Positions 1 to 14,749 of a DNA stretch of 64,000 nt are shown piece by piece; position 1 is the stretch's first letter, and the number at the start of each line of letters is the position of its first letter. Origin of the DNA: Centropus unirufus (Eukaryota; Chordata; Aves; Cuculiformes; Centropidae); the NCBI GenBank assembly GCA_013397695.1, contig VYZI01000012.1, positions 5,713,570 through 5,777,569 on the forward strand. The letters are read 5' to 3'. The position numbers and the translations under genes were made by a program. The notes beneath the pieces are model-generated. The model saw only the letters and a program-made list of their open reading frames with translations, made no database searches and was not told the DNA's origin.

Positions 1-3000
1 CTAAGGTTAATCTCCCTTCCTGCACTATTGAGCAAAGCTACTTTTCAGAACCTCCGTACAGTGATGTATTTTGAAGTACAGAGGCAAATATGAATTATAT
101 TAAAACAACAGTCTTGAGAAGTGAAATAAATAGTTTTTGGTGATGTAAATCAGTGTCACAGGTTTGCAAATTTTGTATGCTTTTTTGCTGATTACACTAG
201 CTTAAAGCCAACATTTATTCCTACTCATATGTAAAGATTTTCAAGTCTTGGTGAGTTGCTTGGTTTGTTTTAAAAAAGACACTTTTTAGTGTTTTGGCAA
301 ACCTAAATCTTTAGTCTACCATAATACATATGTGCCTAAAGGCATACTTTGAGTTAGGAAATCCCTGTTAGCATTCTCACTGTATTAGGAAATTAATCTC
401 ATCAAGCTTAATGTTGCTTTTGCTGTGTGTTTCAAGGGAGGTAAAAATGTGATCTGGCCCATTAGACCAGAACATGGAGCTGAAAAAGCAAAAGGATGGC
501 TAGGATGAGAGGAACTATTCCAAGTATCTCCACTCATCTCCTGGGTAGGAAGCAACCAAGCCACCTTGCTGCAGGTATGTGGAATTCACATCATCTGAAA
601 TTCTGCAACAGGGATTGTTGATCCTTCAGTGATTCTGGCACTTACTGTTAGACACTAGCAACAATACTATCAGAAATGAGCCCAAGTTCCACATTCAGAC
701 CTAAACAATCTTGTCTATGGGGGAAAATTAGAAGAAATAGCAATTTCATTCAAGGATTTCAATGTTGTACAAACATTAACTTCACTCTTCCTCAAATAGA
801 AAGAATTAAAAAAAGAAAGCTATTAAGTACATAGGTAAGCAGAGGACTTAATAGCTTAATGGTCAAAATGCAGCTCTCAAGAGACTGGCATGCTAGAAAA
901 AAGGATGGAGAGATGCTTAACTTAAGAGGGAGCACTACCATCAGTACTAAATGCTCCACGAGGTGCCTCTCTGACTATGCTAAACATCTGGGCTGCAAAG
1001 AACAAACAGAAGCACCTGTTGAAACAATGGAGGAAACAATTTTTAAGTGCATTCTGCCATCCCACTCCCCCGCAATGCTTCTAAGGAATTTTACCTTCTC
1101 CAGAGAGAACATCTCTTTTGCCCTACAGCATCAGTTATTTCCTCCTCCCCCACCCCACCAGAGCTCCTTCGGCTCGGAGATCAAGTTCAACCCCAAATGA
1201 CTTACCCAGTATCTCAAAGCAAGTCAGTGGCTGAGGTGAAAATAAACCCAGTAGACCTGCAGGTTTTCAGTTAAATACTTGTTCTTGCTCTAAGTCTTAG
1301 ATCACAGCCCAAGTCTTAACTAAGGCAATATCCTTTCCAGAGCTGCTGATTCAGGGTTGCAGAGGTGCCAGATACATAGGAGGTACCAAAAACATCGTCT
1401 ATAATTTTCCCAATAAAAATATCCAGAAATGTTGTTTGACACAGAAAACAATATCACAAGTGCCAGAGAAGCTTTATGATTCATTGCCATCTGCCACCAA
1501 ATTTAATTCAAGGTACTGGTGGCATGGACAATTGCTTCAACGTCAATTCTCCAAGCCATTCATCTTTTCCTCTGGTGCGCTCACTGCTTGTCATTTTCTC
1601 TTGCCATTCTTATACCTCCAGAATGCCTGATGGAAGCTGTCTGTGGTTTGTAATGCAAACCAAATGTTCCTTCTCTGTTTCTTTTTTTTTTTTTTCCCCC
1701 CAAGCTTTATTTTTCCAGCTTTAAATTTAAAAGCCCTAGCTCAGTCTGTCTTTTGCAAACAAAATACACAATTTGAGCTCTGTCCATTTGGTTCAAATTT
1801 TTGGTTGGATATTAAACTAAGCATTTACAAGATGCAAATATTTCAGTGTAGCTCCCAGACTGAATGTGAACACTCTGCTGTTAACCAGACAGTAGAAATG
1901 ATAGAGCTTCTCTTTACTAGCAATAACAAGACAAGTTTTACATTATGAAGTGCTAACAGCATGATAACTTGCTCCCCATTTTAATATAGATCTTGTGATC
2001 TTTGCCAGACTCATTACTGAGTAATACTTTTAGCACTGAACTACTGCAAATGTCTAGGAATTTCAGGGAGTAGGAAGAGCTAGAGATTTGTAAGTTTTTC
2101 TAATAAAGAGCAAGAAACTCTTGGAGAGTTGAGTTTACTCAACTCAAAAAAAATAAGAAATCCCTAACTGTAAAATATTCAAAAGGAGGAACTTACAATA
2201 GCAAGGCAGACAAACCTGACTCCTGCAGAAGGCTGTTCCTCTTCATAGGCCTGGCAAAAAAAAAGACAGAGTGAATAATTGAAAACACACTCCCATGGTG
2301 TCACGTGACTCTCTTTCAGTAATTCTGCTCAGTACATTGGAACGGAGCTATTGTTTCCTAATTGAAGAAAATGTCAGGAAGGATAGATTAACAAAAGTAA
2401 TAGGATGCAGTATTGGCAAAACTGTTTCCAGCAGGCTCCCAGCTACCCAGAGAAGGCCAGACCATTTAAGGAGTTTGTGTCATTTATTTTCACCCATGAC
2501 TCTCTGGTCCTAGGATTGATGGGGCTCAAGCATGTTAAGGCTACTTGGGATAAGAAGGGGCATCCAGAATCTGTGCCAATCAAGTGCAGGGTGTTCTGCT
2601 GGAGGCTGAGAAGGCAAGCATATTTTTTTAAAATTTTTAGCAGATATTTTAAACATTAAGTTACTAAGAATTTCGTAGGCCACTTCTGCTCCAGGAGCAA
2701 AACATAATAGGAGCCACTTCTGAGTGTCAATCCCTTGTACTGTGGACCCTGGTTCCTTTAAACTACCAGTTCTCAAATACTCTCCTCTTTATGGGCTAGA
2801 CTGCAACTTCATGACCTAACCTCAACAAGGATTCAGGAAATTTTTGGTTTTTCCATGAAGCACCCAGGAAAAGGGAGAGATGCCACAGATTCCAAATTGC
2901 CTCAGTGACACTTTTCATTTGTTGCAAAGTAAATGGTTCAAAACCTTTTCTGCTACTGTGGCGACTCCTCCCATGAAGCCCTGCTGGAGTTGCATCTATC

Positions 3001-6000
3001 ATCAGTGCCAGGAGCAGGCAGCCACCTCTCTGCCATGTCTCTGGGCACACTTAGGTGTTTCACATCAGTCACCCAGGTCAATGTGTTGGTTCCCAGCTGT
3101 CACTCCTCAGTTCTGCTCGGAATAGCAAATAACAATCTTGCTGCAGAAACTTGCTTTCTTTTGATGAATTTGTGTGCTAAGATAAATAGAGTTTCCAAAT
3201 TAAAACATGGGGTTGCATTACAGATAGAATTGTGTCTAAAATGGTTAATTCTAGATTATTGCAAAAGTGAGGCCTCTTTGGAATGTTCTTACAAAGTACA
3301 AATCCTATGCTTTTCCTGAAAAGCATAAACAGAAACCAGAATTTTACACTAGGCCATGTCTGGCCATGGAAATGGTCAACAAGAGAGTGTTTAAACACCT
3401 GCTGCCTACTGTGGCAGCAGTAGTTCCTGGTTTTATTATTCTGTCCAAACTTGCAAGAGAGAGATAAATTATAAAATAGCTTTAAATTTTACACTGATGT
3501 GGCCTCACGTTTAATGACTTTTAGATAAAGCAAGGAATGGGAAGACGAGCATCTGCCCCATGAGATGAAATCTCTGTTCTGTACATAGTCTATACATAAC
3601 CTCAAACCATTCTGTTGCTGATAAGACAATTGTGGCTAATTCATGTCATTGTTGTTTACAAAAAGAAAATAATTCTACATTATTTTCCTTACAATTAAGT
3701 TTCCAAGATACTAGCTCCCTAAAGGAAATCTGTTGTAAAAGAAATGGTTTTAATCAATGGATGACTACAAACATGGAACGTTACCCACATTTCTTAAATT
3801 CTAATCTTGTAGAAGAACCATGATTTGACACTGAGTAGTGAACAACAGTTACCAAGTAGCTTTCCTGGAAAAGACGAGAAACAGGGAGTTCATTTTGCGT
3901 TTTAGGAAAAAGTTCCTGATTCTATTTGAATAGAGGGGCCAGTGGCCTTACCCATAAAATGGGTTTTCATAGTGCTAGTACTGTAAAAATTAAATATCGG
4001 CGAGAAAGCAAAGCCACATACTGTTTACCACTTAACTGTCTTACACTGAAACACACACATGTTTTTGTTTAGCCATAGAGAACTCATTCACACAAAATCT
4101 CCACAGCCCCAGAGTTTTGATCCAAACTTATCAAGCTGGAAGCATAAAAGCATTGGAAAGCTTTCTTTATTTCTTCCCATTGTCACATGCTATTGCATTT
4201 CCTGACTATGAGTTGAATACCGTAGTGCCTAAACCACTGGGAGTTTTGTTCATTCATAGTCTGGGCTTCTGCCAGGGCCAGCAGCAGAAACATAAATGTC
4301 ACAAGGAGGGGCTGATTTTTTTCATGTTGTTTAACCTTTTGCCATTTTTTCCATCTTCTCCGTGCAGTAATTGTTCAGTGCCCGGTGGTGAACAGAAAAG
4401 GACATTTTTAAAAGCTATAAGGAAAAGGGGAGAACCTTGTCTGTGCCTGCCATGTGACACAATTGGTATGCTTTGATATTGGATGTTGTAGTCAATCTTC
4501 TCTACTTCGCTCAAAGGTATTGTACCAGGAGAAGGACAATGAACACTGATCAGAGGCTGGAATTTTGTATTAAAAGATAGCAATTATGTGGAATTTTCTT
4601 GCAGAAAGGAGCTGCTCAGAAACCTGTTTATAAGATAATAGGTACCATAAGGAAAATCAGCTGGGTTTTTTTACTGCCTTCTCATGTGAGGGACAGGAAA
4701 AGAAGAATGCAATAAAACAGAGACTTCAAACAAAAAAAAGGAAATGTTTGAAATGCAAAGTATAATTAATGTGTGGAACAAGGCAGCAGAAATCGTGAAC
4801 ACTTTGCAGTTAGCTCTTTTGCCTTTGATTTCAATGGGACAGAGATTTCACCCCATAGACTGACTTGATGAAAATAATATCTGCATTTAAAGTGAATAGC
4901 ATACAGAAGGGACATCGACTCTTGCTTCAGAATAAAAGTGAAACAGTATCATTCACAGGTGCAGTGATTCTTCTGCCCTGGAATAGGGTCCCAGTTACCA
5001 TAGAGCAGAGGAACTTTTCTGATGTCTGGAGTCAGTACCTTTGGAAGTAAGGAATTAGAGGAGCCATTGAATTTATTTTTATGACAGTTTTTGTCTTTTG
5101 CATGACACAAGTAGCGTGTGCCTGGAACTATCACACATACAGGAGCTGATCCCAGTTTTTCCCAAATTATTTTCTTTATCCAAAGGTTTGGATTCTAGAG
5201 AACAAGCATGCAGACTATTCAGTAGTAAATATTTTGCCTGTTGCTACTGGTGATAACCTTTTCCAAAAAGGATCATATAAATTTATACAGAAGATTAGTA
5301 CTGGGCAAAGCAAATCTAAGTATGATGGAACTTAGCCTCCATCTTGACCTCCACCCAGCTCCAAACACTGTTTGTGTTAATAGGAAAGAAAGCCAATAGT
5401 TTGGAGTCTTCTAGTTCTTGTCCTGTCCTTACATTGATCATTAAAATGATTAATTACTTTTGCCTTAAATGTAGTCACAATTTTCACATTTAACCATATT
5501 CCAGACAACAGTTATGTTGTGCAGGACAACCCATCCCCTCCTTGCTGCTAAGCCAGGACTGGATTACTCATCTCTGCCTTGGGTTTTGCAGCTTTCACTC
5601 TGCCCTTCTGTCCAGAAAGCATAGCAACATGGCACATTGAGACGTCCTATAAATAGTTAATCCACTATCCTTCTCCAGCAAAGGCTAATACTAATTGATT
5701 CAAAAGGATTACCTTGGATAAAACAAATAATAGAGAGTAAGCTTGCTTGCCCGAGTACCTTATTAGTTGGAGCAGGCTGACATTGAGGTTTTTTGTGTAT
5801 TCCAAAACTGTTGAAGCTTTTTACATTGTGACTGGATAGTCTTGTTTTAGCAGAATCTACAGCTGCCCCATAATGGGTAAGCATTGCATTATGTCAAAAT
5901 AGGTAAAACTCTTAATTCTTTTCAGCACATAGTACCTAACTTCTGCCTGGAAGCACAAGGAATTATGTTTTCTCCTATAAGTTGAATGAATCCTGTATCA

Positions 6001-6039
6001 TGTAACTGTAATTTATCCATTTCTGGCTCCCATTAAGCT
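1..6039. other. Non-coding DNA, no gene recognised
   Basis: AT-rich DNA with only short, unrelated open frames of up to 128 codons and no familiar motif. A possible old SINE trace is at 4,818-4,858. Confidence 0.6.
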
Positions 6040-6330
6040 TTTGATTTCAAGAGTATCCAGAGGCAATGAGTTTCATGTGTTACAGTAAAATGTATTTCCT
6101 TAAAATAGTTTAAGATCTGCTGCCTCTAAGATTTGTTCTGTTCCTTGTACTAGGAAAAATTATCCTGGTCTTCAAGTCTCTGTAGAATCCTTTCCTCACT
6201 GATCTCTGTACTGATGCCACCCTTTATCTTCTGTGTACTTTTATGTTTTCTTCTTCTGTCTCTCTTTTCTCTCAGCTTCATGCTGCTTTCATGTTTGGAT
6301 CTCCTCCTTTTTCTTCAGATCTTTTTATAA
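6040..6330 (-). mobile_element. Old CR1 LINE fragment
   Basis: The plus strand reads like the reverse complement of old amniote CR1 3' sequence: GGCAATGAGTTTCA, then TATTTCCTT, then CTGCTGCCTCTAAGATTT, in the consensus order and spacing. Similarity fades after about 6,200. It was identified by recall of the consensus, not by a search. Confidence 0.5.
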
Positions 6331-9300
6331 AAATCCATTTCCTTTTGTGAACTTTATTACCTGGCTGTCTTCTAATGGTATCCAGCTCTGCAGCCTTCTA
6401 GGTTGTTTTCCAGTGAAATGCCTTGCTGCGAGTTAATAGAAGTTCCTAGACCTTGTCTTCCCCAATATGTTTGTGTTGCACAACATGCACTCACACTCTG
6501 CATGTTTGCTAGCCTTATTATGGGGTCCTTACTTGTTGTGGTACCTTAAAGAGAAGCTCTTATATATCACTTATATAGTTGTGCAGAAGAGAGTCTAATA
6601 CTGTGTTGCACCCATCAGAAGGTATTTTTACCTCATCTTGCGAACATACCCTGGAGCTCTATGAAGAATATGTTACACTATACATACAATACTATGTTTA
6701 CAGAAAAAGCAGCTCTTGTGACCTACATAGGTATGGTGTTAAGAGAGTGTGACTGAAAAAAATTACAGCAGTATCAGTGTAAAGAGCATCAGCCATAGCC
6801 ACGATGTGGTATTTGAGGCATGGCAAGAATGGCACCCTTTTAACATGTTGTGGGTTTGTTTGTTATTTTAATATTTTTGTACTGGGCATATAGAGTGAGA
6901 GTGAGTAGGTTTAGAAAAACATTGCAAAATATTTGTGTTAGCCATGAAGTTGCTAAATATCTGGTATTGAAGAAAAGGTTCACCAATTTTTTAAAGAAGT
7001 TAACAAATATGCAGTTTATAACTTGCTTCAGTATCTCAGTGGTAAAAAAAATTGTAAGGTACCCTGTATGGGGTCATTCTAATTTAAGAAAAAAAAAGTT
7101 TTATTACTTTACCTGTTTTTTCCATGTTTCCAGTCACACAATGTTCCTTTTTCATCTGACTTTGCATTCCTTTTGATTTATATTCCCCTGAACTGTAGGC
7201 TGACATAAGGGGCCCTTTAGGTTGAATGAAAGGAGAATTATCAATTGCTAAAACTATGATTTATGACGAAAAATAGTAAATGGTAAAAAGAGGAACTTAC
7301 TCTACATACAAAAATAAATTAAAATTTTCTCTATATTTTTCATGAGTACAGTATGAAGGACCCATTTAGACCTGTTTGTTTTTCATTTTATTGTGAGTTC
7401 ATGTTGGATTCTATCATATTCATTGCTAACTGTCTTCCCTTTCACTCCTTGAACAGAAAGAGATGAACAAATGGGAGTCCTGAAAAGATGATAAGATTTA
7501 ATCCATCTGAGTATCAGTGGCATAGTTTGCTCAGTATTTTACACTCTGCCACAGGGACCACTTTCTACAGCAGCCTGATCTCAGTCTAACTGAAGTCAGA
7601 GGATTATTGTTCCTTAGCATATCACAGATACCATGCATGAACCTGTCTTGGTTGCAGGATTTGTTGTTTTGGGATTTGGTTCCGGTTTTTTGTTGGGTTT
7701 TTTTTTTTGTTTCTCTTGAGAGAAGGATCTTGTGGAATTTTCTGACCTGGGGGTTTTTTTTATTTTATTTTTTTTATTAACATTGTCAGTGACTGATGAG
7801 GATTTATGCACTCTCTCCTCTTGGCTATATACACCTGAATAAGATTACTTTACCAGATTTATAGGCGCAGTTGTCATTTCAACAGCAGGGCTTTAGGAGT
7901 GTCTACTTCTGAGTATTTGTCATTCCTGGCAAAGGCAAAGCTACTTAATACAGGCTGCTGCTTAACTCTGCACTAAACAAGTCTTGAGGACCCTTCACAT
8001 CTCTGCTGCTTTACTTTATCTCTAAGGCTCTGACAATCAGAATCAAGCTGAGTGTATGTTTTTTATTTGGGGTGTTGGAGATAATGGCATAAAGCTCCAG
8101 CAGCAGCTCTTTTGCTCTTAGCTTCTGCAGAACTGTAGCTTTAAACACCAACTTCAGTCACAATATACACCACGTACATTACTCACTAGCATTATTGTTG
8201 GCAGCAAGATGAGACTAGATTATTCTACAGGTTTCTCGTGGGGAGAGGTTTAACCTGTCCCATAAATAGCTCCTGTTAAGACACGAAACACAATGTTTCT
8301 GGTGTTTCATGAGATCTGATGTCACCCTGCTCACAGGTGCAATATGTGGTGCTGGAGTCAGCTGTAGCATTCTAAACAGTCTAGGATGTAGTGTTCATGG
8401 GGGATGACTTTTATTCCATGTTTTGAAATCAGCCTACACCTCCAGAGCAGTAGATGATGTTAATTAGCTTGGAGCTAGAAACTGAGATCTCGGAAAAAAA
8501 ATCCTGATCTGGGATTTTGTTTTTCATACTGAATCACATGTCTCAAGCCCAGAAGTAGTTGTTCTAATTAGCTAGTCTAATTGGTATGTCAAAGGGAAAT
8601 ACTTGATTTGTAATTCCTGTATTGATGGCAATAACTTCTTCTCCAGGTAAAGCATATATTTTAAAATGAGCACCAAATCTGCATGTAAAGACAGCATTCC
8701 AACAGTCTTGAAAATTATATCTTCAGATATATTGTTACATTGGTATGTAACCATTTTTTAGAAACATTGCTATGTCTTGATACTCGTTTTCTTTCATTTC
8801 TGTATTTGTCCAAAAGAGCTTGACTATTACTGTTACAGCACAGTAAAGGCCCGTGATCACTTCTCCAGCACTTTTTGTGAAGACAGTAAGGGGGATGGTA
8901 TGATGGGAGGTGTCACAGAACTTTATTATATGATCAAACATTTGGTTACTTTGGGGTTTTTCTGATGACCTCAGTTTAAACATTGGACTAATAACCGTTA
9001 TGTCCACAGTCTCTGTACCAGGGATACCAGATTGCAAGAAGCTCCATAGGGTGGTGTCCATTTGAGAGGGCAAGGGATATCTTAATCCATAAGAAATCGG
9101 TACAATGCAGATTCACAGGTGGCTTATTTTGCAGCTGATGGAGGGGACAAGAGCAGTTGTATGGTTGGGTTATGGGACAGATTATCTGCCTCCTGACTGC
9201 ACTGCTGTCTTGTGAAAGGACTACCTGGAAAAGCTGTCTGGGTATCCACAGCCTCTGTGACTGTGAATGTATAAAACAGTACGTTGAGGCTCACACAAGA

Positions 9301-12300
9301 CCGGGTCCTACAATAGGCTTGGTCCTGAGGACAGCCACTGAATGACCCTGATGCAGTGGTGGAGGGAGATGTGCTCAGAGAGGTCAAATGTTCCAGTGTC
9401 CGTTCCTGTTCTTTGTTAATTTTTATCCAAAGAATATCTAACCATCTCTCTAGAAGAATTAATACTGTAGCCTTTGTGTCATTTTGTATTTCCCAAAAGA
9501 AACAATGCCAAATGATTGTCTAAAACCATGTTCCTAGACAACCGTACCCAAGTTTTCCATACTGATTCTTCCCTTTTTCTTCAACCTTCTTCAGCCTTGA
9601 CTTAAATAAACATTCAGGAGTTAAGAATACCCAGACCTCTGGGAGCTGTAAACAAGAAAATTTGCTTTCAAGTTGATTTTTTTCCCTGTTTATGGCTAAA
9701 ACAAATAAACCAAAATGCATAAAATGAGTAGAGAAAAAAATGTTAAGATCTTGACAATATCAGTTTTGGATCAGCATTAATTTTGGCCAAAGGCATGAAT
9801 TACCTGTAGCCAAACCTTCCCTAACACACTTAATAAACATAATTCACTATAAAACTGTAATAATCTATCCCAGCTCATTTTTTGACAGAACACTGTCTTG
9901 AGTATGGAGATCTCCTTCCAGCTCTGATGGTGACCTGCTGTTTTGACCTTTGGTAAGTTTACTTTCTTTCTTTCTGAACCCTTGCCCTCATCAATGAAAA
10001 TGGGTTCTGGCTGTCACCTTGGATGTGAGGGGTTAGCATTTCTTCAATGAAAAGAACTATGGGGTAATTAAACTGTATTTTTTTAATGGGGAAACAAAAA
10101 AACAACCAAAAAACCCATCAATTACTCCTAGAAAGCAATAAGAATTTGGTTGAGTCAAGTAATGATATCCTACATCAATCCATCTTGTATTATGCAGAAC
10201 CTGTTGCATCCAGATTTTATTCCATATGCAAGTTATTTTACAGTCTACAGTATGTCATACTGTAATACAGACAGCATAAATATTTTAACAGCTCTGGGCA
10301 AATAAAAGTAGCAGATCACTTCACTGAGCCTCTCTAATAGCAGAGAGCTGTAAAAGTGATGAAGAGCGCATCACCTGTTGCATCAGATCTTTAGCATAAA
10401 TTGAAGCAATCTGAAAGCTTTATGCCATCTCTTCCCAGTCACGGGCTGGCACAGTGAGGGAAGAGCGAAGTGTTGGTCCCCACTACCCTGACAGCAATCC
10501 CCCTGCAGAGGAGCAGCAAGGGGTGTTCCAGAAACCTCTGCGCTAACAGCACCTCCCAAGGGGCTGCTTGCCAGGACGTGTGCACTGAGGTCAGAGCGTA
10601 TCAGGCTCCACAGCGAATGAGGTTACAGTGGCAGTACAGATAATATATCATCAATAAGTGGGTGCCTGTATGGTTTTCTCTGTAGGCTCTTACTGTATGA
10701 ATCAGTTGCTAATGAGGCTTATAATAAAGGGTGCTATTAAGTGAACACTGCATTAATAATGCTTGCAAGATTTCAAGTCTGCAGTGTTATTTATAGTATA
10801 TGACTAAACAAATATGCATCCCCTTTGAGGCTGAGACTCTGGAGCAATTCACTGATTTCCTGTATAGGCTAGTTCATACAGAGTTTCAAGTAAATAATGT
10901 GTTTGGATGTCTTGCTGGGAACTGTGCTCCTAAACTCTAGTAGAAATCATACTAATGTTTAATTTTAAAATGATTTCAAAATGTGTATGTGTTTTCAGAG
11001 GTTTAGATACAACCTTCATGCAGTTCTCATGGAGATATGCATTTTTCTACATTGCTTCTTTAAAGAAAAATAAAATATTTAAAGAATATAACCTACAGGA
11101 GTTACACAGGAAAGGTGAAATTAGTAGAGAGGTTAGGAACAATTCTGGAAAAATATGGATTTAGCAAAAGCTAAAAAACATCCCATATTCTCTCCCCTTC
11201 ATCTGGAGTTGAAACTAATTCATTTATCTTATGAATGAAGATTAATTACTAGTGAGAGAGTTTTTGTAGTTTTAAAATTCTGTGGAGCAATGAATAATCA
11301 GATTTTTTATTTTGTTCCTTTGTTGCCTCTAATAATATTGCAGTTTTAGAGAGGCCTTAGAAAATGAAGAAAGCTACAAACTCACAGAAGTGTCTGATTT
11401 ACTCTGTTATGTCTCATATGTGTCAGGAGAAATATGAGAAACGTTGTACAGCAAATGAGAAGTGTCCTAAATTGAGGTACTTCCATGCAGAGCATCTCTG
11501 ATTTAAGTCATAATGCTGATAATTGAACAACAAGAATTTACTTCGTATTTCTCATATTATTTTAAAACAAAACAGCAATGACAGTGGATAAACAGCTGAA
11601 AACAGTTTGTGAAACACTTCTGGTTTTACTCCTCACCTGTTTTCTCTTTTAAATTCCCAAATTTAAACAGTTGAAAAATCATGCCTACTGACACGTGAAA
11701 GCAGCTGACCATAAGATGCCTAAATAATTTGCTATAAAAATATCACTTACCATTGCCAAGTATCTTCTTATTTAAATCCACTATGAGCGTGTCTTCTTGG
11801 ATATGAAATATGCAGCAGAGTCAATTCCCAGTGCGTTAAATACTTGACAAAATAATAAATGCAGTGTAATTCCGGAATGTTTGGATATTTGACTGTAACT
11901 CCCAAGCTTTCAAAGTGACTACTCAGTGTAACAACTTTTCCTCTGCAGAAAATGCCTTGCTACTTGCCAGCAAATCTTTAGTGCTTTAGATTGGGTATTT
12001 CCAACTACCGCCCTACTTGCTAGGCAGATGTGTATAAAAGAGATGTTATTTCACTGAATCAACCACTGAGATCGTAACCCTTTTCCTGTACCACAAACAG
12101 AAATGTAAAACCTCAGACTTTCCTTTTGGACTTCTACTGACTTGTGTCTGTTGTAAGAAAGCAAAACAAAAACTAGTCCAAGGGCTAATATATGGAAAAT
12201 GTGTTAAAACATTTTAGATTATCTCATTGCTGCTCATTCCTGCAGTTCATTGGTTAACTGGCTCGTTCTGTGTTTATGTAGTTGCATGGTACAAATACAA

Positions 12301-14338
12301 CACCTAAATTTCTTGCCCGATGTTGAAATGATTCATTTATTACTTTTTACCACCCCCACTCTCCCACCAAAAAAAAAAGAAAAAGAGAAGAAAGAAAACA
12401 CACAGTGCTCATTTAACCCAAGTGAGTGAAAACGCCTTTCATAAGGTCTGCAAGGACTTTGGGAGGTTTTTCTTTGGTGAATAAAGTCTGTGTAGTAGAG
12501 GGAAGAGTTTTGTCTAAGGACGGCAGAAATCAAGCTAAAACAAACAGATACGACTAGGAACTAGGATCCTTTTGCTGTGTGAAAATAAGATGATAGTAAA
12601 GGAGGTGCAAATGTTATTCCTATCAGATCACTTGAGAGGGATTCATTGTTTTGGGGAAGTGAGTAGGGGCAGGAGGAGAGAGGAGGTATTTTTGTGAGGG
12701 TTTGTAAGACTCTGCCAGTGCTTTGCTTTCTGGAATTACATCATTGGTCAACGTTTACTTATGTCTCTCTGTGAGGTAACTACCCTAAATAGTTAATATT
12801 TAGGCTTCCCACTTTCTGGGTGTTTATAAATCTCAGTTAATTCAATGTTATAGCCACAGTGGACAAAGCACAAGGGAAATCACAAGTGAGTGCAATACTA
12901 AGAAGTGCAAAACAGGTCTGAGTAAAGATGTTTCCTCTGCTCCTTTTTCTGCACTGGAGAGAACAGGGCTATAGGATAAGTCACTGCTCCACAGGATGTA
13001 CCACACTGATTTCTGATACTGGCTGTGGATCCAGTCACTGTCAGACAAAGGAGATTACAGTGAGAAACCCTTGTTCTCCTGCCTGCATCCCAGCCATAAG
13101 TACCTCTAGGACAGCTCTGACGGGACAGTGTGATTCTGCCATTGTTCATCGTCCTGTCCAGATGGGGTATTAGGCTTAATAAAACTCTAGCCTAACAGCT
13201 TGTTACAGGACCACAGCTGGAATCAGCGTGTCTAGACTAGCACTGATTTAGTCCTGGCTCTCAGACCTATGTGCATGCTACTATTCCATATGCTTCCTGT
13301 TAGAGAGGTAATAATGCCATTTCACAGCATAACTTTAAATTTTCTTTTTTCCTCATCTTTTTATTGTAATTAGAATTTATTTTTCTTATTTGGTAAATTG
13401 TTCTGCCCCTGCTATGACTGCTGGAAGTTCTCTGGAACAGAGAAAACTTCTGGACAAAAAAAGAAATAAGGTTCAGAAAGGAAACTGTTAAATTTTCTGC
13501 ATGCTTTCACTGTCACAGAAAATGCTAAACACATTTGTAAGTTATATAAAACTGCATCAGTTCATATTTTCTCCTCCTGGTTTCAAAGCCCTTAACAGCA
13601 AAAGGACCTTGTGACATCTTTAGGCTCTCAAGGCTTTAGCAATAAAAATAAAAATCCTTAGCAGAAAACAAGACTCAACACCTTTCCACTTATGAGAAAA
13701 TTAGTTTCTCATTTTCCTTCCTTCTCCTCAAACTTAACGACTGTAGATTTACAAATATTACATCTATTTATAGCACGGACTCTACCCTAAGAACCACAGA
13801 GGTCTGGGGTACACCATTGCCCATAATCCATGGGACTACTTTCAACCTGGTATGTCAAGTAATTAGGAGAGAAACCTCCTGCCTTAACCAGTACACATGG
13901 AGGCACGCTATAGCCCTACGCAGGGTGGTGTGAATGGGGGAGGGAGGTGCTGGGTGTTCCTCTGCTGTAAATTAACCTCTGATATTAGTTTTTCTTGTTT
14001 ACCGTGAACAGTAACTGATGCTGTTAAGAGCATCATGTGTTCTAGCAGCGGGCTGCAGAGCACGAGGAAGTGGCCTGCTGTGTAGGTACTGCAGGGGAGG
14101 CAAATTGATGAATATCCAACGGTGCTGATAATCCTCACAGCAGATACTGAAGGAATTAAACTGCTGAGATTTGCCTGCCATGCGTGGAAAGTGAGCTAAA
14201 AAGCCACATGGGGAGCAGTGGGATAACTGGTGTGAGACTGTGAAAACAGCAGAAGGAAGTTCAGATACATAAGTGCAGGGCATGAGGGGAAGGAAAGGAT
14301 TAAAGGAGGAAAGGTCTCAAGTTAGTTTGCTAACCTGG
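6331..14338. other. Non-coding DNA, no gene recognised
   Basis: T-rich low-complexity stretches at about 7,680-7,790 and an A-rich one at 10,080-10,115. A slightly GC-richer patch at 10,440-10,620 has a few CpGs but no exon I can support. The rest looks unique and non-coding. Confidence 0.6.
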
Positions 14339-14384
14339 ATTTGAGGCAATGGGTAAATATTTGAGGCAATGGGTAAGGATTTGA
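14339..14384 (+). repeat. Short tandem repeat, 20-bp unit, 2.2 copies
   Basis: ttgaggcaatgggtaaatat is followed directly by ttgaggcaatgggtaaggat and then ttga. It looks like a recent local duplication in otherwise unique DNA. Confidence 0.85.
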
Positions 14385-14625
14385 ATAAAAGGTGCTGGGT
14401 ACAGGCATCAGCTGAGTCCAAATTCCATGAGATGTGGAGCTAGATTGGGCCCTCAAGACTGGGCTCAGGGGAGAGCAGGGAAGGGATTTAGTGAGAAACT
14501 GACTATTATCTCTGAAGCAGCAGGGAAATGACATTTAGGCCATGTACGCAAAAGCTCTTCCTCCACAGCCTGGATGCCGTTTCATCCATTCATCTCAGTA
14601 GAAGTGACAAAGGTCAGTGGCTCAG

Positions 14626-14673
14626 GTGTCCTTATTTACAAACTGGTGAGCTGAGGAGCAGAGTTGTTTAGAG
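14626..14673 (+). repeat. Possible ancient MIR/L2-like relic
   Basis: CCTTATTTACAAACTGGTGA followed by GCTGAGGAGCAGAGTTGTTT resembles the MIR/L2 core. It is short and diverged, and sits just left of the old CR1 fragment. Confidence 0.3.
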
Positions 14674-14749
14674 AAAAAAAAAACAACTTAGTTTGAAGGA
14701 TGTCACAATTCTGATGACCTCTAAAAATCAGTTTATAGGAGTTTTTCTA

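Noticed and set aside
11740..11850. Possible minus-strand exon with a GGCAATG|GTAAGT donor
   Set aside because: All three frames meet stops shortly upstream and no acceptor gives a usable open exon.
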